Position numbers and translations under genes: made by a program | Shown: piece by piece, positions 26,502-35,145 of the stretch | Layout: each line of letters opens with the position of its first letter | How positions within the stretch are numbered: position 1 is the first letter of the stretch | Assembly: GCA_051295955.1 (NCBI GenBank) | Contig: JBPDWA010000001.1 | Coordinates: forward strand, 186,001-250,000 | Origin: Enterococcus faecalis_A | Lineage (GTDB): Bacteria > Bacillota > Bacilli > Lactobacillales > Enterococcaceae | Length of the DNA stretch: 64,000 nucleotides | Direction: 5' to 3' | The notes under the pieces: model-generated | The model's database searches: none | What the model saw: only the letters and a program-made list of their open reading frames with translations | Told to the model about the DNA's origin: nothing

Positions 26502-27707
26502 ATGTATGAATTTAAAATCGGTATTGCAGCAAAAGAACACGATACATTTGTCGAAAATCATCCCCTTTGCAACTTGTTACAATCATCTGCTTGGGCGCAA
26601 GTCAAGGATAATTGGGGTTCTGAGATTGTTGGTGTTTATGACAACGGCACTTTAGTAGCTTCCAGCTTAGTATTGATTAAACCCTTGCCATTAGGTTTCA
26701 CCATGCTGTATACACCAAGAGGCCCCGTGTTAGATTATACTAATCAAGACTTACTGGCTTATTTTATGGCTGAGTTAAGAAAATTTGGTAAACAAAAGCG
26801 AGCGCTATTTGTCAAAATGGATCCAGCTGTTCATTACAAAGATTTTCATCTTGACGAAGAACCACAAGTTCATGAGAATGCAAAAGCAATCATTCAAAAT
26901 ATTATTAACAGTGGCGCTAAACATCAGGGCTTAACTATGGCAATGGATGCAACAATCCAGCCTAGATTTCAAGCGAATATTTATCAAAAAGATTTTAGTG
27001 AAGATGCGTTGTCTAAAAGTACGAAAAAAATGATTAAGATGGCGGAAAAAAAAGGTGTAATCGTTAAACAAGGCAAAATGGAACTTGTAAAAGATTTTGC
27101 TCATGTGATTGAGTTAACAACGGAGCGCCAACATATTTCTTTGCGAAGCGGTGCGTATTTTAAAAATCTTTTAACTATTTATCCGGAACAGTCATTCATC
27201 ATGCTAGCGCAAGTAAATCTCAAGGAACGATTGGAAGAAGTACAGCAGCGTTATGATAAAAACAAAGTAGATATAGCGAAATTACGGGAAAATCAAGTAA
27301 AAAAACGGCATAATTTGGAAGAGCTAGATTTTTCTTTGACTCGTGAATTAAATGAGCTTAAAGAAAATATTGCGCATTCTGGAGATACCGCAACGATTGC
27401 TGGGGCTTTAGCGATTACCTTTGGTTCAACGAGTGAAATTTTATATGCCGGTATGGATGAGCGCTACAAACGGTATATGCCTGCTTATTTAACCTGGCAC
27501 GAAGCTATCCAAGAATGCTTCCATCGTGGTTGTCAAAGCTGCAACATGGGCGGCTTGGAAGGCAGTTTAAATGATGGACTTATAAAATTTAAGGCTAATT
27601 TCAATCCGACAATTAATGAATTTATTGGCGAATTTGATTTACCGGTAAATAAATTGTTATTTAAAGCCAGTGAATATGCGTATAAACTCAGAAAACAAAA
27701 AAAATAA
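26502..27707 (+). CDS. FemX/FemAB-family aminoacyltransferase (peptidoglycan bridge)
   Basis: FemABX enzymes use aminoacyl-tRNA to build the interpeptide bridge of peptidoglycan precursors. The 401-aa protein has the two GNAT-like halves (LLQSSAWAQVKDNWG, TMLYTPRGPVLDYTN, YMPAYLTWHEAIQ, GCQSCNMGGLEGS, LIKFKANFNP). Between them is a coiled-coil insertion of about 60 residues (ERLEEVQQRYDKNK to LKENIAHSG), which in family structures resembles the tRNA-synthetase arm. In enterococci such enzymes add L-Ala or other residues; the amino acid cannot be told here. AGAGGAG precedes the ATG. Confidence 0.88.
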   Translation: MYEFKIGIAAKEHDTFVENHPLCNLLQSSAWAQVKDNWGSEIVGVYDNGTLVASSLVLIKPLPLGFTMLYTPRGPVLDYTNQDLLAYFMAELRKFGKQKRALFVKMDPAVHYKDFHLDEEPQVHENAKAIIQNIINSGAKHQGLTMAMDATIQPRFQANIYQKDFSEDALSKSTKKMIKMAEKKGVIVKQGKMELVKDFAHVIELTTERQHISLRSGAYFKNLLTIYPEQSFIMLAQVNLKERLEEVQQRYDKNKVDIAKLRENQVKKRHNLEELDFSLTRELNELKENIAHSGDTATIAGALAITFGSTSEILYAGMDERYKRYMPAYLTWHEAIQECFHRGCQSCNMGGLEGSLNDGLIKFKANFNPTINEFIGEFDLPVNKLLFKASEYAYKLRKQKK

Positions 27708-27904
27708 AGTCAGCTGGCTTGGCTGATCATCCCCTTACCTGTTCACACGGGTGGGGGGCAATTATTATATGTTTGTAAAACCACATGCTATGCGAGTGTG
27801 ACAATAAAACTTATAAAGTTGTACTATACCAAGAAAAAAACTCTAATCTATAATGGGATCAGGTTACCAACCAAACCCCAAATAGAGAGGAACAAGTTAC
27901 CTGT

Positions 27905-28327
27905 TATCTAATCAAGTTGAACATACTTGTTGAAATTGTCGATATCATATCTTGTTCATTCCAAAGTATAAAAGAGACAATCTATGGAAAACTAAGAAAA
28001 GATATTGGGGTAATTTTGAGAGAACTGGGTGAAATGAAAGATGAAGAGCGAATGGAAGCTCATGCTTGCTTCGAGCATATTCATATTTTAATAAAAATTC
28101 CACTGAAACTAGTAGTATCTGCTTTTGTAAACTATTTGAAAGGGAAACGCTCATTAATAATTCATAAGCGTCAGGCAAATTTAAAAGACAATCAAGGCAG
28201 TCGAACGTTTTCAGCAAATGGATATTACATAGGTTAGGTAGGAATAAATCAAAAAATGATTGAAAAGTTTAGCCAAGAACAAGAGAGCGCAGATCACTTA
28301 CGAGATAGCATGACGAAAAAGGAATAG
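27905..28327 (+). mobile_element. IS200/IS605-type transposase remnant
   Basis: A degraded TnpA (HUH, Y1 transposase) is readable. The N-terminus appears in one frame as CRYHILFIPKYKR. The frame then shifts to KLRKDIGVILRELG, then HACFEHIHILIKIPLKLVVS (HUH motif His-x-His), LKGKRSLIIHKRQANLK and ANGYYIG with the nucleophilic Tyr region. A TAG at 28235-28237 interrupts it, after which VGINQKMIEKFSQEQ continues in frame to a TAG at 28325. At least one frameshift and one stop make it inactive. Nearby hairpins may be its ends. Confidence 0.75.
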
Positions 28328-28397
28328 GTTGCTCCGTTTAAGTAGATAGATTAAATAGTTGAAGGACAATTAAAAGCGCCCGTTCTACGAGTGGACA

Positions 28398-28434
28398 TTT
28401 ATTGTATGCTATAAAAACCGCTAGTATACAATAA
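28398..28434. repeat. Inverted repeat downstream of the IS200 remnant
   Basis: TTATTGTAT and ATACAATAA flank about 18 bases. This could be the subterminal hairpin of the IS200 right end. There is no proof of the element's boundary. Confidence 0.35.
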
Positions 28435-28483
28435 AGTGGCTGAAGCAAAACTATTTTTTAGTTTTGCTTCAGCCACTTTTTAC
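28433..28483. terminator. Long perfect bidirectional hairpin terminator
   Basis: AAGTGGCTGAAGCAAAACTA and its exact complement are separated by a 5-6 base T loop, with T after and A before. It separates the IS remnant from the convergent S component-coaC-coaB operon. Confidence 0.85.
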
Positions 28484-28609
28484 GAAAAAACGGTGACCAG
28501 CATCAAGATCTGCTGCCATTTTATTAAAGCTCCTCACTATAAAAAGCTGCTGGGGTATATTTTCTTCCAGTTGCTCGAACCTTTATAACTTTTTTGGCTT
28601 AGTCGCTTT

Positions 28610-29245
28610 TTATAATTTTTGTGTGGCATTTTTTTTCATTAAGCGCAGTAAGACACTACTGATGGCTGCAGTGGCAATGCCAGCCACGATAGCTTCCGGA
28701 ATTCCAGAACTTAAAATCACTCCCATGATCGCACCATAAATGACTGTTCCTCCTTGGCCAATCACGCTTCCATAGGCATTATGAAAAAGAAAATAAATCA
28801 TATTCATCACCAAAATCGTATTGGTCATTGAACCGATTAAGCCTGCAATAAATAACGTAACGGTTTTTCCACGTTCTTTAGTTAAATGTGTAAAACCTTT
28901 GAATACAAAATACGGCACAATACCGATTAATATTCGTGGAATCAAAACGATCAGCAAAGCTTTCCAGCTACCGTGATTTGTTCCGATTACCGGCACAAAT
29001 GGGGTGAAAACAAATGACAATGGTGTTTGGATTAAGGTGTTTCTGATTAAGCTAATCACACCAAAAATACCACCTAAAATGCCGCCGATTCTAGGACCTA
29101 GCACAATCGAAGCGATGATAACTGGGATGTGCATAGTTGTAGCATTTAAAGGACCAATAGTGATAAAGCCTAAGGGAGTCACCGCTAATAAGATTAAAAC
29201 AGCTAGGAATAAGGCGGTTAAAGTAAATTGTTTAGTGTTTTTCAT
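28610..29245 (-). CDS. ECF transporter S component, probably for pantothenate
   Basis: A 211-aa membrane protein with six hydrophobic segments and the ECF S-component pattern (ALFLAVLILLAVTPLGFI, THM-type HIPVIIASIVLGPRIGG). It overlaps coaC by four bases (ATGA), and coaC in turn overlaps coaB, so all three are translationally coupled. The operon context of CoA synthesis suggests pantothenate or a close precursor as substrate (PanT-like); that is inference from position. ECF ATPases are encoded elsewhere. GGAGTT lies before the ATG. Confidence 0.8.
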   Translation of the reverse strand: MKNTKQFTLTALFLAVLILLAVTPLGFITIGPLNATTMHIPVIIASIVLGPRIGGILGGIFGVISLIRNTLIQTPLSFVFTPFVPVIGTNHGSWKALLIVLIPRILIGIVPYFVFKGFTHLTKERGKTVTLFIAGLIGSMTNTILVMNMIYFLFHNAYGSVIGQGGTVIYGAIMGVILSSGIPEAIVAGIATAAISSVLLRLMKKNATQKL

Positions 29246-29802
29246 TGTGAACTCCTTGTGGTTTCTGATAAAACAGTTGTAACAGTTTCAACGATTGTTG
29301 CGACTGCGGCAAGCGCACCGCGACCATAATCTCCACAAGCCAATAAAGCTTCTCGCGGTAGAATTTCTTGATATCCGCTTTCTTTTAAAGTAGCAAGATT
29401 CCGCTGAACGAGTGGATTTGCATACATATACGTATTCATCGCCGGAGCGATAAGTTTAGGGATGTCTCGTGGAAAAGCTAGGGCCACGGTTGAAAGCAAA
29501 TCATCTGCCAGGCCATGGGCTAATTTGCCAATAGTATTAGCAGAAGCTGGTGCCACTAAAAAGAGATCTGCTTTTTTCGCCAGCTCAATATGATTAATTT
29601 TACTTGAATCAGGTTCTGCCATCACATTTGTATGAACGATATTCTTTGAAAGTGATTGTAATGTCAAAGGTGTAATAAACGCGGTACTACTTTGTGTCAT
29701 GATCACTTCCACTTTGTATCCTAAATGGCTTAGTTGATTGGTGATATCAGCAGCTTTGTAAGCAGCAATACTCCCAGTCACGCCTAGTAAGATAGTCTTC
29801 AT
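29242..29802 (-). CDS. coaC: Phosphopantothenoylcysteine decarboxylase
   Basis: CoaC is a flavoprotein that decarboxylates 4'-phosphopantothenoyl-cysteine to 4'-phosphopantetheine. Motifs are LGVTGSIAAYKAADI, the active-site His region INHIELAKKADLFLVAPASANTIGKLAHGLADDLL and PAMNTYMYANP. Start 29802 is chosen because GGAGGAG lies 6 bases upstream and overlaps coaB by four bases; the longer frame to 29838 adds unrelated residues. Length is 186 aa. CoaB is separate, as usual in Lactobacillales, rather than fused. Confidence 0.93.
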   Translation of the reverse strand: MKTILLGVTGSIAAYKAADITNQLSHLGYKVEVIMTQSSTAFITPLTLQSLSKNIVHTNVMAEPDSSKINHIELAKKADLFLVAPASANTIGKLAHGLADDLLSTVALAFPRDIPKLIAPAMNTYMYANPLVQRNLATLKESGYQEILPREALLACGDYGRGALAAVATIVETVTTVLSETTRSSQ

Positions 29803-30572
29803 TTTTTGCTCCTCCAAACTTGTTCTACGTTGCGCCAAATTGTTTCTGCGATAGCTTGTTTTGTCTGAGCGGGGGTGACCGTTCCATCTTTGTGCAGTAA
29901 ATAGCCTTGATGATCAATAGCGTGAACGTAGTGCAAATCGTTGGCAAATACAAAGTCACATTGATTTTGGACTAAGGTTGTCATTGCAACATTTAATAAT
30001 TCTGCTTTAGGAACGTTTACTAATAATTTAAAGCCCACTAAGATGGTTTCAGGTTGCTGCTGACGGATCATCGCAATAATTTTAGGATTTTTCTTTAAAA
30101 AAAGCAATAAGCGTTCAGTGCTTGATGAAATCTTCTGCTCTTTTTGCGGACGCGTTCCTATATCGTTTAACGTATTTTTGATAGCTGCAGCTATGTCTGT
30201 AGGTGTTTGCGTATCCACTGTCGTCGCTAAATTTTGGGCTAATTCTTGAATAAAATCAGCCTCGGTTATCGCTGTTTCGCTGGTGAAGTCACTAACCGCC
30301 ATACAATGAATGATACTGTCAAATTGTTTTTCTTGAAATAAAGTAGTTAACTGTTGTGCCAAATCAGCTGTAGTTTCAATCTCTTTAATGGATAATCGCT
30401 TATGAGGTTGCGGGCGCAAGGCTTGTTTGGTTGTAACGTAAGTGACCGTGTGGTTAGCTTGTAAAAACTGGTCGGCAATCATCTTGCCTAAGCCGCCAGA
30501 AGAATGATTGGTGATAGAACGAACCTGATCAATTGGTTCTGACGTTCCACCGGCAGTAATTAATAGTTCCAT
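29799..30572 (-). CDS. coaB: Phosphopantothenate--cysteine ligase
   Basis: CoaB joins cysteine to 4'-phosphopantothenate in CoA synthesis. The 257-aa protein has LITAGGTSEPIDQVRSITNHSSGGLGKMIA, the nucleotide-binding N-terminus shared by the family, and later VGFKLLVNVP and CDFVFANDL. AAGGAGTT precedes the ATG. It is the first gene of the coaB-coaC-S component operon and lies 11 bases after the oxidoreductase stop on the same strand, so the four may be cotranscribed. Confidence 0.92.
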   Translation of the reverse strand: MELLITAGGTSEPIDQVRSITNHSSGGLGKMIADQFLQANHTVTYVTTKQALRPQPHKRLSIKEIETTADLAQQLTTLFQEKQFDSIIHCMAVSDFTSETAITEADFIQELAQNLATTVDTQTPTDIAAAIKNTLNDIGTRPQKEQKISSSTERLLLFLKKNPKIIAMIRQQQPETILVGFKLLVNVPKAELLNVAMTTLVQNQCDFVFANDLHYVHAIDHQGYLLHKDGTVTPAQTKQAIAETIWRNVEQVWRSKK

Positions 30573-30583
30573 AGTTTAACTCC

Positions 30584-31576
30584 TTATGCAATTCGAACGA
30601 TGGTTCGTCCAATGTGTTGTCCTGCTTGTAATGCCGTGAAAATAGAAGGAAGCTCTTTTAATGTAACTTCTTGATAAAGTGCTTGGTCAGCCACTGCTAA
30701 ATCAGTTGCTAAACGCTGCCAAACTGTTAGGCGTTGTGACATTGGAACGTTGACTGAATCAATACCCAGCAAATTAACGCTTCTTAAGATAAAAGGTAAA
30801 ACCGTTGTTTCCAATTGAATACCGGCTGCGTTGCCGCAAAGTGCTATGCTGGCGCCGTAATTCATCTGTGGTAACAATGCGCTGGTAATTCTTCCGCCAG
30901 TCGTATCAATTCCATAAGCAAATGTTTGCTGAGCCAGCGGCTTTGGTTTTTCCGGTAAAAAGTCCGTGACGGCAAGGCAATCGGTTGCGCCTATTGCTTT
31001 TAAGGAAGTGAAAGCTTGTGTTTTGCGGCTTAAAGCAGTGATGGCAGTGTAGCCACATTTATGTAGCATAGCTAAAGCCAAGCTGCCAACACCGCCGGAT
31101 GCGCCGGTGACTAAAATCTTTGCTTGTTTTTGCTGGATTAATCCATGGTTTTCCAAAGCCATCAGTGAAAGAGCAGCTGTAAAGCCAGCCGTGCCATAAA
31201 TCATAGCCTCTTTCAAAGACATAGCCTTCGGCAAGGGAACAACCCAATCACCGGGCACTTGAACATATTCAGAAAACCCTCCGGTATGAGAAACTCCTAG
31301 GCCATAGCCAGTTACGAGTACTTGTTCTCCCTTTTTAAATCGTTCATCTGTTGAAGCGACGACCGTTCCGCTTAAATCAATACCTGGTATCATAGGATAT
31401 TGTCGAATTATGCCACCGTTTTTTTGAACAGCTAGTGCATCTTTATAATTGACGGATGAATAGGCAACTTGAATTTGGACATCACCTGGAGATAAATCCG
31501 CTAACGTAATGGTTTCCAATTGGGTGCTAAGATTTGTTGCTTGTTGTTTGATAGTCAAAGCGGTAAAGGTCTTCAT
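30584..31576 (-). CDS. YhdH/YhfP-family NADPH-dependent oxidoreductase (medium-chain reductase)
   Basis: A 330-aa zinc-independent medium-chain dehydrogenase/reductase of the acryloyl-CoA reductase-like YhdH/YhfP family. Visible motifs are SSVNYKDALAVQ, PMIPGIDLSGTVVAS, GTAGFTAALSLMALE and the NADPH-binding VTGASGGVGSLALAML. The physiological substrate is unknown; related enzymes reduce acryloyl-CoA or quinones. GGGAGG precedes the ATG. It is divergent from the polyamine operon. Confidence 0.85.
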   Translation of the reverse strand: MKTFTALTIKQQATNLSTQLETITLADLSPGDVQIQVAYSSVNYKDALAVQKNGGIIRQYPMIPGIDLSGTVVASTDERFKKGEQVLVTGYGLGVSHTGGFSEYVQVPGDWVVPLPKAMSLKEAMIYGTAGFTAALSLMALENHGLIQQKQAKILVTGASGGVGSLALAMLHKCGYTAITALSRKTQAFTSLKAIGATDCLAVTDFLPEKPKPLAQQTFAYGIDTTGGRITSALLPQMNYGASIALCGNAAGIQLETTVLPFILRSVNLLGIDSVNVPMSQRLTVWQRLATDLAVADQALYQEVTLKELPSIFTALQAGQHIGRTIVRIA

Positions 31577-31708
31577 CGACCAGCCTCCCTTATGTTAGCA
31601 AACTGCTAAAGTAGCTTTATTTTACCACACTCTGTTTTTTTTCGGCTAGCTTTCTTCTTTGAACCAAAAGAATTTCTGTGTTTCAGTGAATTAAGAGAGA
31701 AAAAATAG

Positions 31709-31736
31709 TTGCATTTTTACCAAAAGTTCGTATACT
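31709..31736 (+). promoter_or_regulatory. Promoter of the polyamine uptake operon
   Basis: TTGCAT at 31709-31714 and TATACT at 31731-31736 are separated by 16 bases. Confidence 0.65.
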
Positions 31737-31750
31737 AAAGAAGGTGTCAT

Positions 31751-31765
31751 TAAACTATAAGTTTA
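31751..31765 (+). promoter_or_regulatory. Candidate operator of the XRE-cupin regulator
   Basis: TAAAC-TATAA-GTTTA is a perfect 5-bp inverted repeat just past the expected transcription start. Its place before a self-contained regulator gene suggests autoregulation. It is short and could be chance in AT-rich DNA. Confidence 0.35.
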
Positions 31766-31832
31766 GTATTACAAAACTTTTTTATTGACCGACTAAGCTT
31801 GCAATTATAAGCGTCAAAAATGAGGTGGGGCT

Positions 31833-32375
31833 ATGGAAATAGGCGAGAAGCTCAGAAATTTACGGATACAAAAGAATTTAACGCAAGAAGAACTTGGGGA
31901 ACGCACAGATCTGACCAAAGGTTATATTTCACAGTTGGAACGAGATCTAAGTTCACCTTCTATGGAAACTTTTTTTTCCATATTAGAAGTTTTAGGTGTT
32001 ACACCAGAACAGTTTTTTAGCGAGCAGACGGCAGAGCAGAAAATTGTGTATACAGCCGAAGAATGTACCCGTTATTATGATGAGGAACACGGGTATGAGT
32101 TAAAATGGTTGATTCCGGCCTCGAATGAAAAAGAAATGGAACCAGTGGTCATAACTTTTGATAAAAACGGCCAGTATAAAACGTTTGAACCATCTCTATC
32201 GGAAACTTTTATTTATGTGCTTGATGGTGCAATCACGTTATTATTAGGCGAAGCAAAATATACGGCGAAAAAAGGGGAAACAGTGTACTATCAAGCGACT
32301 GAACCTCATCAAATCAAAAATCATTCAAAAGGAAAAAGTCGCGCTTTAATTGTAGCTACGGAATCTTATTTATAG
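31833..32375 (+). CDS. XRE-cupin transcriptional regulator of polyamine uptake
   Basis: A 180-aa regulator with an N-terminal HTH_3 domain (IGEKLRNLRIQKNLTQEELG, residues 2-56) and a C-terminal cupin-2 domain (ETFIYVLDGAITLLLGEAKY, then GETVYYQATEPHQIKN). This PuuR-like arrangement commonly precedes potABCD in lactic acid bacteria and is thought to sense a polyamine. AGGTGGGG lies before the ATG. It ends 18 bases before potA and is cotranscribed with it, so it probably controls its own operon. Confidence 0.85.
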   Translation: MEIGEKLRNLRIQKNLTQEELGERTDLTKGYISQLERDLSSPSMETFFSILEVLGVTPEQFFSEQTAEQKIVYTAEECTRYYDEEHGYELKWLIPASNEKEMEPVVITFDKNGQYKTFEPSLSETFIYVLDGAITLLLGEAKYTAKKGETVYYQATEPHQIKNHSKGKSRALIVATESYL

Positions 32376-32393
32376 ATACGGAGGAATTGAAAA

Positions 32394-33479
32394 GTGGGGA
32401 ACAAAATCATTTCATTCAAAAGTGTTGTGAAACAATACGATGACGAAAAAGTGTTAAAAAGTGTTAGTTTTGACATTGAACAAGGAAAATTTTATACCTT
32501 ATTGGGGCCTTCCGGCTGTGGCAAAACCACGATTTTACGTATTTTGGCTGGCTTTACAGAAGCGACGACAGGGGATGTTTATTTTGATGGTCAACGCATC
32601 AATGAGGTGCCGGCTAACAAGCGTCAAGTGAATACGGTCTTTCAGGATTATGCTTTGTTTCCTCATATGAATGTCTTTGATAATGTAGCCTTTGGGCTTA
32701 AAGTTAAGAAACTCTCCAAAGGTGAAATTGAACGCAAAGTGAAAGAAGCGTTACGTTTAGTACAGCTGCCGGGATATGAGACTCGTGAAATTAGTGAAAT
32801 GTCAGGGGGCCAAAGACAGCGAGTGGCGATTGCTCGAGCTATTGTCAATGAACCGAAAGTTTTACTGTTGGATGAACCGTTATCTGCGCTGGATTTAAAG
32901 CTGCGAACGGACATGCAGTACGAATTGCGTGATTTGCAGCAGCGTTTAGGCATTACGTTTATTTTTGTTACACATGATCAAGAAGAAGCGTTGGCGATGA
33001 GTGATGAAATTTTCGTGATGAACAAAGGACATATTGTTCAAAGCGGAACACCGGTAGCTATTTACGATGAACCCATTAATCATTTTGTCGCTGACTTTGT
33101 AGGAGAAAGCAATATCATTGCTGGTGTGATGATCGAGGACAATCTAGTCGAGTTTGTCGGCAAACAATTTGAATGTGTAGACGGTGGAATGCGTCCTAAT
33201 GAGCCGGTGGAAATTGTCATTCGTCCGGAAGATTTGACGATTACGGCTTCTGAGCGCGGCAAGTTGACTGTAACAGTAGATACACAGCTGTTTCGTGGTG
33301 TCCACTATGAAATTATTTGTTTTGATGAACAAGGAAATGAATGGATGGTTCACTCAACTCGAAAAGCTCAAGAAGGTGCGAAAGTTGGGCTGATGTTTGA
33401 GCCAGAAGATATGCACGTGATGCGTTTTAATGAATCAGAGGAAGAATTTGATGCGCGTTTAGAAAGTTACGAAGAGTAA
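32394..33479 (+). CDS. potA: Spermidine/putrescine ABC transporter ATP-binding protein PotA
   Basis: PotA is the ATPase of the polyamine importer. The 361-aa protein has Walker A GPSGCGKTT, signature MSGGQRQRVAIARAI, Walker B VLLLDEPLSALD and the switch His in FVTHDQEEALAMSD, plus a C-terminal TOBE domain (EIVIRPEDLTI). It starts with GTG at 32394; GGAGG lies 9 bases upstream. Part of regulator-potABCD. Confidence 0.94.
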   Translation: MGNKIISFKSVVKQYDDEKVLKSVSFDIEQGKFYTLLGPSGCGKTTILRILAGFTEATTGDVYFDGQRINEVPANKRQVNTVFQDYALFPHMNVFDNVAFGLKVKKLSKGEIERKVKEALRLVQLPGYETREISEMSGGQRQRVAIARAIVNEPKVLLLDEPLSALDLKLRTDMQYELRDLQQRLGITFIFVTHDQEEALAMSDEIFVMNKGHIVQSGTPVAIYDEPINHFVADFVGESNIIAGVMIEDNLVEFVGKQFECVDGGMRPNEPVEIVIRPEDLTITASERGKLTVTVDTQLFRGVHYEIICFDEQGNEWMVHSTRKAQEGAKVGLMFEPEDMHVMRFNESEEEFDARLESYEE

Positions 33480-33498
33480 AAGGAAAGGGGACGAAACA

Positions 33499-34308
33499 AT
33501 GAAAAATATACGCAGAATTTATTCGATTCCCTATGCAATGTGGTTGGTGTTGTTTGTTATTGCACCTGTATTAATGATTATCTACCAATCATTTTTCGAT
33601 ATGAACGGTCAGCTTACTTTGAGCAATTACCAAACTTATTTTACTTCCGGTACGTATTTAAGTATGACGTTTAATTCGGTTTGGTACGCTTTTTTGATCA
33701 CTTTGTTTACTTTGCTGATCAGCTATCCTACTGCTTATTTTTTAACAAAATTAAAGCATAAACAGCTTTGGTTAATGTTGGTGATTTTACCTACGTGGGT
33801 GAATTTATTGCTGAAAGCTTATGCTTTCATTGGAATTTTTAGTATTCACGGAAGTGCGAATCAGTTTTTATCGTTTATGGGCTTAGGTACTCACCAAATC
33901 TTATTTACTGATTTTAGTTTCTTATTTGTCGCTACGTATATTGAAATTCCGTTTATGATTTTACCTATTTTTAATGCATTGGAAGAAATGAATCCATCGT
34001 TAATCAGTGCCAGTCATGACTTGGGTGCCAATAGTACAGCAACTTTTCGACGTGTTATTTTTCCACTTTCGTTAAACGGCGTGAAAAGCGGCGTACAGGC
34101 TGTGTTTATCCCTTCTTTATCCCTATTTATGTTGACTCGTTTAATTGGTGGCAATCGAGTGATTACATTAGGGACAGCGATTGAGGAACATTTTTTAGTA
34201 ACTCAAAACTGGGGCATGGGCTCTACCATTGGCGTAATCCTGATTGTTGCGATGTTTTTGGTCATGCTTTTAACGGGTGAGAAGAAAAAGAAAGGGCGGG
34301 ACAAGTAA
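33499..34308 (+). CDS. potB: Spermidine/putrescine ABC transporter permease PotB
   Basis: PotB is one of two membrane subunits of the polyamine importer. It has 269 aa, about six hydrophobic segments, and the EAA-like loop NPSLISASHDLGANSTATFRRVIFPLSLNGV that contacts PotA. AGGAAAGGGG precedes the ATG. The stop directly abuts the potC ATG with no spacer. Confidence 0.93.
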   Translation: MKNIRRIYSIPYAMWLVLFVIAPVLMIIYQSFFDMNGQLTLSNYQTYFTSGTYLSMTFNSVWYAFLITLFTLLISYPTAYFLTKLKHKQLWLMLVILPTWVNLLLKAYAFIGIFSIHGSANQFLSFMGLGTHQILFTDFSFLFVATYIEIPFMILPIFNALEEMNPSLISASHDLGANSTATFRRVIFPLSLNGVKSGVQAVFIPSLSLFMLTRLIGGNRVITLGTAIEEHFLVTQNWGMGSTIGVILIVAMFLVMLLTGEKKKKGRDK

Positions 34309-35145
34309 ATGAAAAAGAAAAAATTCAAAGCATCTTATCTTTATTTACTGCTGGTGTTTGCTTTATTGTATGCGCCAATTTTCTATTTAATTTTCTATTC
34401 ATTTAATGACAGTAATTCTATGAGTAAATTTACTGGCTTTACTTTAGCGAATTATACGGCCGTTTTTGAAGATACCCGCTTGTTGATTATTGTAGTGAAT
34501 ACATTTTTGTTGGCTTTTTTGTCGGCTTTATTAGCGACGATTATCGGAACCTTTGGAGCGATGGGGATTTATTATACCAAACGGAGAAAAAGTCGAACAA
34601 CCTTGTTGAGCTTTAATAATATTTTGCTGGTTTCACCTGATGTCATCATCGGTGCTAGTTTTTTAATTTTCTTTACGGCAGTTGGCTTTATTAGCTTAGG
34701 CTTTACTAGTGTGTTGCTATCGCATATTGCATTTAGTATTCCGATTGTGGTTTTAATGGTTTTACCAAAGCTTCAAGAGATGAATGATTCGATGGTTGAT
34801 GCAGCCAGAGACTTGGGGGCGAATAACTTGCAAGTCATCAAGAATATTATTTTGCCGTTTTTAGCACCGGGAATTATCGCTGGCTATTTTATGGCCTTTA
34901 CCTATTCTTTGGATGATTTTGCAGTTACCTTTTTCGTGACCGGTAATGGCTTTTCTACATTGTCAGTTGAAATTTACTCGCGGGCACGTCAAGGCATCAG
35001 TTTGGAAATCAACGCCTTAAGTGCGCTGGTCTTTATATTTTCCATGATTTTAGTAGTTGGTTATTATTTTATCAGTAAAGACAATACCGCCAGACGGCTG
35101 AAGAAAGTTCGGCGGGACCAAAGCGAGGTGGCAAAACTTCAATGA
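34309..35145 (+). CDS. potC: Spermidine/putrescine ABC transporter permease PotC
   Basis: PotC is the second membrane subunit, 278 aa with about six hydrophobic segments. The EAA loop is MVDAARDLGANNLQVIKNIILPFLAPG. It begins on the base after the potB stop and ends overlapping the potD ATG by four bases, so translation is coupled across the operon. Confidence 0.93.
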   Translation: MKKKKFKASYLYLLLVFALLYAPIFYLIFYSFNDSNSMSKFTGFTLANYTAVFEDTRLLIIVVNTFLLAFLSALLATIIGTFGAMGIYYTKRRKSRTTLLSFNNILLVSPDVIIGASFLIFFTAVGFISLGFTSVLLSHIAFSIPIVVLMVLPKLQEMNDSMVDAARDLGANNLQVIKNIILPFLAPGIIAGYFMAFTYSLDDFAVTFFVTGNGFSTLSVEIYSRARQGISLEINALSALVFIFSMILVVGYYFISKDNTARRLKKVRRDQSEVAKLQ